A DNA stretch of 64,000 nt from Solitalea longa (GCF_002920915.1 NZ_PQVF01000007.1:62001-126000), one strand, 5' to 3'; shown: positions 33,865 through 44,096, numbered from the stretch's first letter. Program-made: numbers and translations. Notes: generated by a model from the letters alone, not told the origin.

Positions 33865-36480
33865 TTAATTAGGAATTACAACAACTTCCTCTATTTCAAT
33901 ACGGTTTGCAACTTCAATTTTTTCATATATTTCTGTTTCTTTACTAATAGCTTCAATGCTGATTGCCAATGCAAAGGGAAGTTCTTTAGTGGTATCTTTG
34001 TCCCACCCTTTGTGTCCAATCACGGCAAATGACAATTCATTCGGTAATACGTTCGACTTAAGAATGGCCCAGTCTTTTTGGGTTGCGCTGTCCTGTCGTT
34101 TGAATTCGGCTACGTAACCATAATTTGGTGATGTTGAGATTGACCAACGGATCGACTTATTGTCAATTCTCTCTTCCTCATCAGGGTCATCAAGATCTTT
34201 TAGTACTCTGGAAGAAAAGGCTTCGAAATTCTCGCCAAGTTTTGAAGATTCCCATGTCAACCATGAGCTAAAATATGATTTTAATTGTTTTCTTGTTCGG
34301 CGTGGTGTGGCTGTGTATGTCAAAGTAACCTCAATTAATATATCGTAATCATTACCCGCACGTGTTATTTCCTTCGGTATATTAATGGAATAAAGATTTG
34401 CCTGCTGTGCTGCTACATTCCCTTCAACGACAAAAGTGATACGGTATGGTGTATTCTCGAGCGCTTTCTGTGCATCAGGTATGCCATAACCTAATACTCG
34501 CAATGCTTCCGTTTGAGGATTGTGAAATACGTGTTCAGGTAATCTAGCGGATTGGATTACTAATGCTTTATATAAAAGTGTGCTGTCATTGGGGAACTTC
34601 TTAGCTAGTTGAGCAATGATGTGTCCCACTTTAGGGGCTGCAAAAGAAGTGCCTACGGCGAAACCGGTTCTGTTCGCTCCCGTTTTGATGATAGGTGATG
34701 AAGTGACATTATGTTGGGTGATCAGAAATCCATTTTTTTCTCGCAGAAAGTCGCCTCCATATTCAACAACATCTGGTTTTATACAACCCCACATGCCCGG
34801 TCCACTTCGGGAAAATGAAGAGACATGGTCTCTTTTTCCGAAAGATATTCGGTCAGCATCTTCGAATTCAGCTAAGCATACGGAACCAACTGTTAAGCTT
34901 AATAGGCTTTGAGCAGGATTAGAGATCCTTGATGAAGGTGTTGTAAGGTAATCAGGATATTTTCTTCCTGCCTGTAAGTGCTCTGACACACCCGGTTTAT
35001 CCCATCTGCCGGTACTGCTGTTGATATTGCCAGCTGCTAACAAAAATAAGATCTTTCGGTCATGGATCAGTTTATCAATTGTAGCAGCCCAAGTCGACAT
35101 ATGGGTTGTCTTACAAGGGCCATGGGAAGCGACAGACATATTAAATATTCGAACACCGTCATAGTCCTCGATAATTTTGGTCATTAGCTCTGGAGGAAAT
35201 ATACTGCTTGGCAGAAAATTGTTTTTGTCTAGCACCCTAACATTGATTAAAAAGCAAGGGGGCTGATATTGACCTGCAGTTGGAATATCATTTCCAAATA
35301 ATATAGCTCCAGCTACTTTTGTTCCATGCCCTCCATTTGTTACTTGGTCAGAGGTGGTATCTTCATATGGAACATAATTTTTGGAATAAGCCGTAGCTAT
35401 TGCAGGTGCCAATAGTAAATGTTGTTCCTGAATGCCACTATCAATCACGCAAACAGTAGGAGAATTATTACTTGGCTTAAGTATTTCAATGTCTTCCTGA
35501 TTGCCAATATCATTTATCGGCTCATCAGCCTCAATCTGCTCACTTTCGATGATCTCAAAGACATATGCATAGCCTAAAATAAGATCTTTGAGAGCCTGTC
35601 CAGACATTCTCGCTCGAAACCCAAAACTATCTTCCAAATCAATAAAACTACTTAAAAGTTCACCGCCATATACATTCACGATAAAATTTGTAAGATAATC
35701 TTGTCTATCACTAGCGATCTGGTCTCTTTCCAACTCTGCTGTTTGGAGGGCTCTCTTCCAACGATTAAGACGTTGAGTGAAATGTTCGTCTGATTCTGCT
35801 AAACGTTGCGGCCGAAGAGCCTTTTTATCGATTCTAAATTGGTTTTTTTCGTCATTCTTTGCTTTAGCTACCGTATAGTCCTCATCGGATTCTGCCTCAG
35901 TACGTACTGGACGCACAGGAAGTTTTAAATAGCAAGCTATTGAAATATCAACAATAAACTGATCATTATCATCGATTCCAGCGATGTATTTTTCTTTTAA
36001 TTCCTCTGATAAGAGATAATCAACCCGCCACTGAGTACCCTGAACAATTTGCCAAAGTTTTGCTGCCTGATCTTTTGAGCGTCCTTCCTCATTCAAGAAA
36101 CTTGAAATTTTATCGGCAAGTAACCGGAAATTATCTGTGTTGGCACCAATAATGAAACCATCTTCTTCTTCAGATACAATTTCAATTCCAAAACCCTTTA
36201 AGGCCTCAATGTCAAAGTCCTTGGGGTCTACTTGCAAAAATACAGGTATAATATTAGCATCGAAAATTTGAGGCAGGCCCATTTCCTCTCTTTCGTGGAG
36301 GAAGTTTACACGATCCTGCATTAGTGAATGAGTGGCATCCGTTAATTGAGTGCCATGCGCGACACGGTTATTTAAGTTAATCTCTGTTTGAGGATCAACT
36401 TTCTTATCAATTCTCTTTCCTGTAAATTGATAACGACCATCGAGTTTTTGTTTAAGAGGTAGGTGGGGAAAATCAGGCAT
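33865..36480 (-). CDS. Subtilisin-like (S8) serine protease, IetS-like
   Basis: An 871-aa cytoplasmic-looking protein without a signal peptide. Residues 1-340 are a helical, charged N-terminal region. The S8 catalytic domain follows with the full triad: Asp347 in 'VCVIDSGIQ', His385 in 'NGGHGTKVAGA' and Ser612 in 'GTSFAAPKVG'. A ~200-aa beta-rich C-terminal region ends the protein. Its ATG directly abuts the stop of the AAA ATPase gene (36481-37476), so the pair is translationally coupled. AAA-ATPase plus subtilase pairs of this kind are the IetAS anti-phage system described among systematically screened defence genes. Confidence 0.88.
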   Translation of the reverse strand: MPDFPHLPLKQKLDGRYQFTGKRIDKKVDPQTEINLNNRVAHGTQLTDATHSLMQDRVNFLHEREEMGLPQIFDANIIPVFLQVDPKDFDIEALKGFGIEIVSEEEDGFIIGANTDNFRLLADKISSFLNEEGRSKDQAAKLWQIVQGTQWRVDYLLSEELKEKYIAGIDDNDQFIVDISIACYLKLPVRPVRTEAESDEDYTVAKAKNDEKNQFRIDKKALRPQRLAESDEHFTQRLNRWKRALQTAELERDQIASDRQDYLTNFIVNVYGGELLSSFIDLEDSFGFRARMSGQALKDLILGYAYVFEIIESEQIEADEPINDIGNQEDIEILKPSNNSPTVCVIDSGIQEQHLLLAPAIATAYSKNYVPYEDTTSDQVTNGGHGTKVAGAILFGNDIPTAGQYQPPCFLINVRVLDKNNFLPSSIFPPELMTKIIEDYDGVRIFNMSVASHGPCKTTHMSTWAATIDKLIHDRKILFLLAAGNINSSTGRWDKPGVSEHLQAGRKYPDYLTTPSSRISNPAQSLLSLTVGSVCLAEFEDADRISFGKRDHVSSFSRSGPGMWGCIKPDVVEYGGDFLREKNGFLITQHNVTSSPIIKTGANRTGFAVGTSFAAPKVGHIIAQLAKKFPNDSTLLYKALVIQSARLPEHVFHNPQTEALRVLGYGIPDAQKALENTPYRITFVVEGNVAAQQANLYSINIPKEITRAGNDYDILIEVTLTYTATPRRTRKQLKSYFSSWLTWESSKLGENFEAFSSRVLKDLDDPDEEERIDNKSIRWSISTSPNYGYVAEFKRQDSATQKDWAILKSNVLPNELSFAVIGHKGWDKDTTKELPFALAISIEAISKETEIYEKIEVANRIEIEEVVVIPN

Positions 36481-37476
36481 TTATTTATTGTACATTTGGT
36501 TCTCTTTCAAGGATTGCTCAAAAAAAACATTTTTCAAAACACCATCTCCCTGGATTACGGAAAACTTCGCTGCATCAGTAGCGACTTTGACAACCAATGC
36601 TGAAGAGAATCCTTCTAGTTTTTTGGCGATATTGCTCCACTTCACATCTTTATCAGATTTGATAGATGCTAAAGTGGATTTCAAGATACGTTGTATTTCA
36701 ATTATACCTGGTTTAGGTAGTTCTATTATATCATCAAATCTTCTAAAAATTGCTTTGTCGATCGCTCCTTCAAGATTAGTTGTAGCTATGATCAATCCAG
36801 GTCCGTCAAAATCCTCTAATACGTTCAATAAAATATTTACGATCCTATGCATCTCTCCAACGTCTTGCTTGCCGTCCCTTGATTTCGCTATAAAATCAAA
36901 TTCGTCTAGTAAAAGGACACAAGGAAAAGTTTTAATTGATTCAAAAAGTTTTGACAAATTGCTAGCAGACTCACCGAGATAAGAAGAAACAATAGCTTCA
37001 AATTTTACTTTTAAAAATGGCAAACCAATATTCCAAGCTATTCTTTCCGCGCTCATACTTTTACCACAACCCGGATATCCATGGAGTAAAATGCGTCTTC
37101 TCGGATGTAATCCAAAATGAGCTAATCTTTCGCGTGCAATGAATTCCTTTTCAATCCGTTCAATTTTTTCTTCAATCTCACTTGATAAAATCATTTCATG
37201 TCGCAAAGCATCTCTTTGAACTTGAATAGCTAAAGGAATATTACTTCTTTTATCTGTAGGAATTAAAACAGAATTACCAAATATGTTTCGTAGTTCTCCT
37301 TTAAAAGATTGATTTGTTTTAATATTCTTATTTAATATACTTTTGAGCCTCTCTGCCAACTTTTCATGACCTTTTTTGCGCTCATCCTCGATAATGGACT
37401 CAGCAACCATAACAATATCGTCACTATGCTCGCCATCAATGGATCGAAAAAGTCGTATTAGTAGATCTTGGTTCAT
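36481..37476 (-). CDS. AAA+ ATPase, IetA-like, paired with the subtilase
   Basis: A 331-aa protein. An N-terminal helical region (1-120) is followed by an AAA+ module: Walker A 'GYPGCGKS' (133-140), Walker B 'LLLDEFDFIAKS', sensor 1 'LIIATTNLEG' and an arginine finger in 'IFRRFDDIIEL'. The fold is of the FtsH/spastin/ClpX-adjacent classic clade. It is the first gene of the pair, with no gap to the protease start. The ATPase probably senses infection or controls or feeds the protease, by analogy with IetAS. The mechanism is not known. Confidence 0.88.
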   Translation of the reverse strand: MNQDLLIRLFRSIDGEHSDDIVMVAESIIEDERKKGHEKLAERLKSILNKNIKTNQSFKGELRNIFGNSVLIPTDKRSNIPLAIQVQRDALRHEMILSSEIEEKIERIEKEFIARERLAHFGLHPRRRILLHGYPGCGKSMSAERIAWNIGLPFLKVKFEAIVSSYLGESASNLSKLFESIKTFPCVLLLDEFDFIAKSRDGKQDVGEMHRIVNILLNVLEDFDGPGLIIATTNLEGAIDKAIFRRFDDIIELPKPGIIEIQRILKSTLASIKSDKDVKWSNIAKKLEGFSSALVVKVATDAAKFSVIQGDGVLKNVFFEQSLKENQMYNK

Positions 37477-37688
37477 AAATTAAATAATTTCAATTTATTA
37501 TAATAACAATAAAAAGCACCAACCAATCCAACCAGCTGTATTTAATCCAATTAATTGATTTGTGTAAATGTAAGCTATGATTTAAACGTTCAAAAATAGA
37601 ACTTCAATTCAATACTTTGTAAATAGCTCTAATGAAGTTAAGTTCAATAATGATTATGTAGTTTATCTTCGAATTTTTATTTTGGGAT

Positions 37689-38093
37689 TTAACTCTTGTT
37701 TTGCTTTTTCAGAAGCTCGACCTTCTCTTTTTCGCTTTCTAATAAACGTTCTAGCAATTGAACTTTCTCATCATACAGCTCTACAATTTTATCAATGGGA
37801 TTAAACGTGCATTGATTATTGTAGGTGTAAGCCGATGAATGATCATACATATTTTGAATATGAAATATTAAAGACTCTTCAGTGAAATGTTTAATAGCTT
37901 CTGAAGTAACCCCCAATATTTTACTAATCTTTTCCAAGGCTTCATCTTCAATAATTTCACTCTGCTCAATCTTTGAAACTGCTTGCTGGCTGATGCCCAA
38001 TTCGGCCGCTAAAGCTTCCTGTTTTATGCCACGAAGTTCGCGTATGCGACTGATCTTACGGCCAATGTGAGATTTAGGTGATGATGTTTCCAT
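37689..38093 (-). CDS. XRE-family helix-turn-helix regulator
   Basis: A 134-aa protein. The N-terminal Cro/CI HTH is 'ISRIRELRGIKQEALAAELG' followed by 'ISQQAVSKIEQSE' (residues 13-45). The C-terminus is a coiled coil rich in Leu/Glu/Lys ('LLERLLESEKEKVELLKKQ') that likely mediates dimerisation. It lies 212 bp upstream of the AAA-subtilase pair on the same strand, so it is a plausible regulator of that system. The intervening gap shows no clear operator. Such XRE-coiled-coil proteins are also common as lone regulators. Confidence 0.85.
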   Translation of the reverse strand: METSSPKSHIGRKISRIRELRGIKQEALAAELGISQQAVSKIEQSEIIEDEALEKISKILGVTSEAIKHFTEESLIFHIQNMYDHSSAYTYNNQCTFNPIDKIVELYDEKVQLLERLLESEKEKVELLKKQNKS

Positions 38094-38261
38094 GGTATCA
38101 AATATAAAATTTTAACTGAATGTAAAAAACAACCTGATAAGTTGTAAGATACAACCGGTTGTGGTTCGGTACGGTACAACTGTTCGTTTCTTTTGCTTTA
38201 TAGTTTTAAAGTATTCAAGGTGTTTGCTGGTAGTAAAGGGTGTTAACGGGTTATGCTAATG

Positions 38262-38404
38262 TTGTCGGCCTCATAGCCGGCCGAATGCCTAGGTACTTTT
38301 TTCTTGACAAAAAAGTACCCAAAAAGTCAAGACAAAACGAAGCTTCCTCCCGCATACCCTGCGCGTGGCCCGCCGTTTTGTCTTCCCGACACTCAGGTGC
38401 TTCT
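38262..38404 (+). repeat. Family A structured repeat, copy A3
   Basis: Hairpins CGGCC…GGCCG, GGTACTTTTTT…AAAAAAGTACC and AGACAAAACG…CGTTTTGTCT. It fills most of the 365-bp gap between the XRE regulator and the TlpA-like gene. Confidence 0.92.
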
Positions 38405-38458
38405 ATTGTTAAGGAAGTGAGCTATTCACCAATTATTTCAACATAAACATTAAAAGCT

Positions 38459-39781
38459 ATGAATGAAAAAGTAGACTTAAGGGGAGAGCTATTACCTAAA
38501 AGTTTTGTGAAAAAGACAACCTCTGATATTCTTCTTATCAGAGAAGTTCACTCAAAATCATTAATCATTTGCCTTATATGTTGCTGCCTGGTGGTGTCGG
38601 TTTCCAGTCAGCCGTTGGAGGCTAAGCCTGCCCAAATTAAAGTGGGCAGTAAAGTACCTGAAATTTTCTTTAAGACTTTAATCAACTTTCCGTTAAGTTC
38701 GGCCAAGCTTTCTGATTTTAAGGGTAAGCCCATCATCCTTGATTTTTCGGCTTCATGGTGTGCGCCTTGTGCCATGGCTATTCCCAAAATGGATTCGTTG
38801 CAGCGTGGGTTTGGTTCGAAGGTTCAGTTTTTAATGGTGAACAATGAGGGCAAAGAAAAGGCCGCCAAATTCATTGAACGCATTAAGCAAACGCGTCCGC
38901 TTTCCATCCCAGTAATAGTTGATGATAATACCTTGTGGGAGTTGTTCAATGTGCGTTTTCTGCCGCATTATGTTTGGATTGATGGTAAGGGCATTGTGCG
39001 AGCTATTACCAACCAGGAGCAAATTAACACTGCCAATGTCCACGCTTTTATTAATGGGAACTACCAGTTTTCGTCTTCTTCTAAATCTGTAGCTATTTCT
39101 GCTACTGCTCTTTTTTACTCTTCGGCTATTAGTGGTTATAAGGATGAACAGCCTAGCTCGTGCTTGATTCAGCCTGCAAAAAACGACCAACAGCAGGGAA
39201 AGATCATTGCCACGAACTGTTCAGTCGAAATGCTGTTTCGTATTGCTTTTTCTGATAGTGCTGCTAAGACTTTTCCTCTCTGGAAAACAATACTTGAAAC
39301 TAAGGGCAATCTGCACTACAGTCTGGCTACGGCTACTGCCTGGGATTCATTGAAGCAATCGGCTACGTTTTGTTATGAGCTACAGTTACCTGGTGCGGAT
39401 GCTAAGACCTTAACACAAACGATGCGTCAGGATCTTTCTCGATTTTTTCCTTTAAGGGCTTCGTTGCAACAGCGTAGGCTTTCTTGTTTGGCGTTGGTTG
39501 CTACTGGTAGGGTTCCTTTTTCGGTTGGGGGTAAGTCGGAACTGGAGAGCAACTATTTCGGGTTGAAGTTGCGGAATCGCCCTGTATCTGGTCTTATTGA
39601 GGTATTGCAGCAATATAATAGGCGTGGGATTATTGATCGCTCAGGGATTCTGGTTCCTGTTGATGTTGAGTTGAAGTGTGCTCTTGGGTATGTTGAGGCG
39701 GTACGGGTTGAGCTTGCAAGGCTTGGGTTGGGGTTGGAGGTTGTGGAGGAGGAGATGGAAGTATTGGTTATTGAGGATTGA
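38459..39781 (+). CDS. TlpA-like redoxin with a C-terminal domain of unknown function
   Basis: A 440-aa protein. A hydrophobic stretch at residues 28-44 ('SLIICLICCCLVVSVSSQ') is a signal anchor or signal peptide preceded by an unusually long N-terminus. The true start may be downstream. Residues ~60-190 are a thioredoxin-fold domain with 'LDFSASWCAPCAMAIPKM' and the cis-Pro region 'VRFLPHYVWIDGKG'. The C-terminal ~230 residues look like the DUF3738-type domain often fused to TlpA in this phylum (recalled, not verified). It lies 461 bp before SusC, with A4 and B3 between. Codon use becomes markedly G/T-rich near its 3' end. Confidence 0.8.
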   Translation: MNEKVDLRGELLPKSFVKKTTSDILLIREVHSKSLIICLICCCLVVSVSSQPLEAKPAQIKVGSKVPEIFFKTLINFPLSSAKLSDFKGKPIILDFSASWCAPCAMAIPKMDSLQRGFGSKVQFLMVNNEGKEKAAKFIERIKQTRPLSIPVIVDDNTLWELFNVRFLPHYVWIDGKGIVRAITNQEQINTANVHAFINGNYQFSSSSKSVAISATALFYSSAISGYKDEQPSSCLIQPAKNDQQQGKIIATNCSVEMLFRIAFSDSAAKTFPLWKTILETKGNLHYSLATATAWDSLKQSATFCYELQLPGADAKTLTQTMRQDLSRFFPLRASLQQRRLSCLALVATGRVPFSVGGKSELESNYFGLKLRNRPVSGLIEVLQQYNRRGIIDRSGILVPVDVELKCALGYVEAVRVELARLGLGLEVVEEEMEVLVIED

Positions 39782-39820
39782 AGGTTTTGCTTTTGGGATA
39801 CTGATTTACATAAGAGGTGC

Positions 39821-39960
39821 TGGTGGTCGACCTCATAGCCGGTCGAAGGCCTAGGTACTTTTTTCTTGACAAAAAAGTACCCAAAAAGTCAAGACAAAAC
39901 GAAGCTTCCTCGCTCAAGGCCTAAGCTTGTCCCGCCGTTTTGTCTGGCCTACACGCTGAG
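39821..39960 (+). repeat. Family A structured repeat, copy A4
   Basis: First hairpin CGACC…GGTCG, second GGTACTTTTTT…AAAAAAGTACC, third AGACAAAACG…CGTTTTGTCT. It lies 40 bp after the TlpA-like gene. Confidence 0.92.
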
Positions 39961-40023
39961 CTAGCCTAAGGGAGTAGAGAATGGCGGCTAAAAATGCTGG
40001 GTCTTAAGTATATGGAGGTTTTT

Positions 40024-40134
40024 ACCTTCCGCGGTCAGGCAGACCGAATATTCACGACGGAACTGCGTCCAATTCGCCTACAACCCTACAGCACTGGCCG
40101 GAATTGGCCAAGGTTCCTTACGTGAATATTGAAT
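40024..40134 (+). repeat. Family B structured repeat, copy B3
   Basis: Outer stem AATATTCACG…CGTGAATATT. The inner stem is CCAATTC…GAATTGG, where B1 has CCAGTTT…AAACTGG. The first hairpin is CCT…AGG instead of CCC…GGG. With A4 it fills the 461-bp gap 39782-40242. Confidence 0.92.
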
Positions 40135-40242
40135 TGATACGAACGATGTTGTGTCATAATGGCCATGGAGAGCAGTTACGACTGGCTGTCGAACTGATAG
40201 GCGTTGGAGTGTGAATTATTAAATAACTAAATCTATAAAACT

Positions 40243-43200
40243 ATGAAGTATCTATTAACACTGTTGATGGTTTTTTGTGTTTCGTTGCCGGGGAGGGCGC
40301 AGACGAAATCTTATCTTGTTAAGGGGAGGGTGGTTGCTGATGGTGATTTTTTGCCTTTGGCTGGGGCGAGTGTGCAGCTGAAGGGGAGTTCGGATGGAAC
40401 TTCGACAGATGGGGATGGTGTTTTTTCGTTAAATGTAACTGGCAATAGTGCTACCCTATTGGTGTCTTTTATCGGTTATCAGCAAAGAGAGGTTTCTATC
40501 AGGGTACCTTCAACTGATCTTAGGATCGTGCTTAAGGAGAATTCTTCGTTGCTGAAGGAGGTGGTGGTTTCGACTGGATACCAATCGTTACCGCAAGAGC
40601 GGACAACGGGATCGTTTTCTAAAGTGGATAACGAGTTGCTGAATCGTGTGGTGGCTACGGATGTGTTTAGCAAACTTGAGTATGCTGTGCCGGGATTAAC
40701 GGTGAACCGTTCTTCATTTGGGGCTCCGACTATCAGTATCCGTGGGCAGAGTACCATCATGGGTAATTCTCAGCCACTGATTGTGGTGGACAACTTTCCG
40801 TATGACGGTGATTTGAATAATATTAACCCTAATGATGTGCTGAGTGTTACTGTGCTTAAAGATGCTGCGGCTGCTTCGATTTGGGGCACCCGGGCTGGGA
40901 ATGGCGTAATTGTAATTACCACCAAAAAGGGGAGAGCAGATGAACTATTGAGTATTGGCTTTACATCAAATCTTTCGATTGGACAAAAGCCGGATTTGGG
41001 TTATTTGCCTTTGATCTCGTCAAGTGATTTTATTGATTTTGAACAGCATCTTTTTAATAAGGGTTATTATACCTCTATTGAGCAGTCGCCTTCACATCCG
41101 GCGCTTTCTCCTTCGGTGGAACTGATGATTAAGCAGCGGGATGGTCTGATCAGTGGGGCTGAAGCGAACAGTCAGTTTGAGGCTTTAAAGGGGCAAAAGG
41201 TGCAGGATGATATGAACCGCTATTTCTTTCAAAACAGTATTAAGCAACAGTATGCGCTGAACTTAAAAGGTGGGAGCAATTCTATTCGCTATTATTTTTC
41301 GGGTGGATATGATCATAACCAGGAGAACGAAACCCGCAATAATTATAAGCGTGTGACGCTGAACTCTTCGATGGTATTTAACCCTCTTAAGCAGTTGGAG
41401 TTGCAGGCTGATATTAACTATAACCAAAGTAATGCGAGTTTAAATAATCCGGGTATCAGTTTAATGTCTTCTTCATCGGCCTATAGTGGGAAGAAGTTTT
41501 ATCCTTATGCTTTACTTGCTGATGGCAATGGTAATGCCTTAGCGATTGCGAAAAGTTATGATGTAAGTTTTGTAAACAGTGCTATTGAAAATGGCTACCT
41601 GGACTGGAACTACCGTCCGCTGGAGGAACTACAACTTTCTAATAACCAATCGGACCAGTATGATTTGCGTAGTAATGCCGGGGTTAAGTATTCTTTCAAT
41701 TCAAACTTCAATGCTGAACTGAAATACCAATACGAGCGTGCCTTTACGAATTCGACCAATTTGCAGTCGGAGGGTGCTTATTATAGTCGTGATTTGATTA
41801 ACCAGTTTTCTGAAGGTACGGGTGCTTCATTAGTTCATCATATACCTGTAGGGGGGATTTTGGATCAGGGTTCTTCCACTTTAAATTCCCAGAACTTAAG
41901 GGGGCAACTGAATTTTCTTAAGGACTGGAACCAACAGCATTTACTGTCTCTCATCGGTGGAGTGGAAGTGAAGCAATTGGATGTTACAGCCAGACAAAGC
42001 AGGGTGTATGGTTATGATTCTGAAACGCTGCAAACACAGCAGGTGGATTATACTTCGGCTTTTCGAGTTACGCCTAGCGGTTACTATAATTTTATCCCAT
42101 CTATGAGTGGCCAATCTTCTAAAACGGACCGTTTTCGTTCCTTTTATGCCAATGGTTCCTACACTTTTAAAGAACGTTATACTTTAAGTGCCAGCGGAAG
42201 GATTGATCAGAGCAATTTCTTTGGAGTGTCTACCAATCAGCGTTCGGTGCCATTATGGTCGGCGGGATTGAGCTGGAACATTAGTAAAGAGCCTTTTTAC
42301 AAACCTGACTGGCTGCCGCAACTGAAGCTTCGCGCCACCTATGGCTACAATGGCAATATTGATAAAACGGTTACGGCTTATACCACTGCCCGTTATACTT
42401 ATGACTGGCTGAAATATATGCAGGCGCTGGAGATTATAAATCCGCCGAACCCTGAGCTACGCTGGGAGAAAATCGGTATCACCAATTTCGGACTTGACTT
42501 TGAGACCAAGAATAGAGTTCTCTATGGCTCGATTGAATATTACCTGAAGCAGGGGAAAGACCTGATAGGTAATATGAATCCTGATCCGACTAGTGGGGTG
42601 ATGAACTATCGTGGTAACCTTGCATCGATGCGTGGGAGTGGCGTTGACCTGAATTTGAATAGCCGTATTATGGATAAGGCTTTTACATGGAACGCTGCCC
42701 TGCTGTTTAGCTATGTTACTGATAAGATCACCCATTATACCAAAGAAGACCTTGCCTATAACTATACGGCTCTTTCCACTGGCATTGCTATTTTTCCGAT
42801 GCAGGGAAGACCTGTGTATAGTGTGTATAGTTACCGGTTTGCTGGTTTGGATACTCAATCGGGCGACCCTATGGGATATGTGAATGGTGAAAAAAGCACT
42901 GACTATGCTTCTATTTTAAATACCAAGCCTGAAGAGCTTATTTATAACGGCCCCGCAAGACCTACCTATCAAGGCGCATTACGCAATACATTTGGTTATA
43001 AGCAATTTCAACTTTCCTTTAATATTGGCTACAAGCTTGGTTATTTCTTCCGCCGCAATTCAATTTCTTATTCTCAATTAGCCGCTACCTGGAGTGGTCA
43101 TAGTGATTATGCTTTGCGCTGGCAGCAAGCGGGTGATGAGCAACGGACTTCAGTGCCTTCGGTTTCTGGGGTTTTAAATGCAAGTCGCGATGACTTTTAC

Positions 43201-43455
43201 CTGAAATCGGAGGCTTTAGTGGAAAATGGGTCTCATATACGTTTGCAGGATATTAACCTGAGTTATACGCTTGATAGGAAGCGGGTGCCGGGTTTGCCGT
43301 TTCAACAGCTGCAACTGTATGTGTATATGAATAATGTTGGGATTTTATGGAGGGCTAATGATCAGGGGATTGATCCGGATGCGGTGCCGAATGGTGGGGC
43401 TTTGTATTTACCGCAGGCAAGGAGTGTTGCTTTTGGGGTGAAAGTTGGTTTTTAG
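40243..43455 (+). CDS. SusC/RagA-type TonB-dependent outer-membrane transporter
   Basis: A 1070-aa protein. The signal peptide ends at 'LPGRAQ'. A carboxypeptidase-regulatory-like domain (residues 24-105, 'GRVVADGDFLPLAGASVQL') follows, then the plug ('LLKEVVVSTGYQSLPQERTT', 'ISIRGQSTI', 'VLKDAAAASIWGTRAGNGVI') and a ~800-residue barrel ending in Phe. It lacks an STN domain, so no FecR signalling is expected. Its SusD partner (44155-45516) is unusually 700 bp away. Codons near both ends are G/T-rich. Confidence 0.95.
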   Translation: MKYLLTLLMVFCVSLPGRAQTKSYLVKGRVVADGDFLPLAGASVQLKGSSDGTSTDGDGVFSLNVTGNSATLLVSFIGYQQREVSIRVPSTDLRIVLKENSSLLKEVVVSTGYQSLPQERTTGSFSKVDNELLNRVVATDVFSKLEYAVPGLTVNRSSFGAPTISIRGQSTIMGNSQPLIVVDNFPYDGDLNNINPNDVLSVTVLKDAAAASIWGTRAGNGVIVITTKKGRADELLSIGFTSNLSIGQKPDLGYLPLISSSDFIDFEQHLFNKGYYTSIEQSPSHPALSPSVELMIKQRDGLISGAEANSQFEALKGQKVQDDMNRYFFQNSIKQQYALNLKGGSNSIRYYFSGGYDHNQENETRNNYKRVTLNSSMVFNPLKQLELQADINYNQSNASLNNPGISLMSSSSAYSGKKFYPYALLADGNGNALAIAKSYDVSFVNSAIENGYLDWNYRPLEELQLSNNQSDQYDLRSNAGVKYSFNSNFNAELKYQYERAFTNSTNLQSEGAYYSRDLINQFSEGTGASLVHHIPVGGILDQGSSTLNSQNLRGQLNFLKDWNQQHLLSLIGGVEVKQLDVTARQSRVYGYDSETLQTQQVDYTSAFRVTPSGYYNFIPSMSGQSSKTDRFRSFYANGSYTFKERYTLSASGRIDQSNFFGVSTNQRSVPLWSAGLSWNISKEPFYKPDWLPQLKLRATYGYNGNIDKTVTAYTTARYTYDWLKYMQALEIINPPNPELRWEKIGITNFGLDFETKNRVLYGSIEYYLKQGKDLIGNMNPDPTSGVMNYRGNLASMRGSGVDLNLNSRIMDKAFTWNAALLFSYVTDKITHYTKEDLAYNYTALSTGIAIFPMQGRPVYSVYSYRFAGLDTQSGDPMGYVNGEKSTDYASILNTKPEELIYNGPARPTYQGALRNTFGYKQFQLSFNIGYKLGYFFRRNSISYSQLAATWSGHSDYALRWQQAGDEQRTSVPSVSGVLNASRDDFYLKSEALVENGSHIRLQDINLSYTLDRKRVPGLPFQQLQLYVYMNNVGILWRANDQGIDPDAVPNGGALYLPQARSVAFGVKVGF

Positions 43456-43506
43456 CTCCCTAGATATCTTCTCCTAGACAATAGTAATTGTTCATATGAG
43501 CGTTTT

Positions 43507-43619
43507 GCCCTCCGCGGTCGGGCGGACCGAATATTCGCAACGGAACTGCGTCCAGTTTGCCTGCAGGCCTTAACGCACAAGGCCGAACTGGCCAAGGTTC
43601 CTTATGCGAATATTGAATG
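43507..43619 (+). repeat. Family B structured repeat, copy B4
   Basis: Outer stem AATATTCGCA…TGCGAATATT (B1 has CACG…CGTG). Inner CCAGTT…AACTGG. It lies 51 bp after the SusC stop. Confidence 0.92.
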
Positions 43620-43702
43620 AGGGTGTTTTGGCGTAAGGGCTAATTGTTATCAAAGGATGGTTAGTTGCTAAGGTGAAAGGACTGCTTAGTATGAATCTTT
43701 TT

Positions 43703-43814
43703 GCCCTCCCGCGGTCGGGCGGACCGAATGTTCACGACGGCGTTGCATAGGCTTCGCCTGCAACCATGCCACACAGGCCTGAACCTGATGAGACGCCTTT
43801 CGAGAACATTGAAT
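43703..43814 (+). repeat. Family B structured repeat, copy B5 (divergent)
   Basis: The outer stem is AATGTTC…GAACATT, a matched A-T to G-C change. The inner hairpin is GTTGCA…TGCAAC with GGC/GCC, replacing the usual inner sequence. A remnant with a B-like end continues to about 43916. Confidence 0.8.
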
Positions 43815-43920
43815 GAAGACGAATGATGTTCTGCCCTAAAGGTCCTTCGTTTTGTCTGACCTGGGTTCAGGGTGGAAGTGGATAGGCTGAGATTCCTAAC
43901 GTGGACACTGAATTGGTTTA

Positions 43921-44096
43921 CTTAAATGAATGGTATGGCAAAGTAGGTTCTGATGGTCGACCTCATAGCCGGCCGAACGCCTAGATACTTTCTCCTTGAT
44001 GAGAAAGTATCCAAAGAATCAAGACAAAACGAAGCTGCCGCCCACAAGGCCTGCGCATGGCCCGCCGTTTTGTCTGGCCGACGCGCAAGTGCTTTT
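43921..44096 (+). repeat. Family A structured repeat, copy A5 with upstream leader
   Basis: Hairpins CGACC…GGCCG (one mismatch), GATACTTTCTC…GAGAAAGTATC and AGACAAAACG…CGTTTTGTCT. The leader at 43921-43955 matches the leader of A7, and each is preceded by a B end. With B4 and B5 it fills 43456-44154, between SusC and SusD. Confidence 0.92.

Noticed and set aside
36488-36982. 164-aa + strand open frame
   Set aside because: It is the mirror of the AAA ATPase gene, which has clear Walker motifs on the minus strand.
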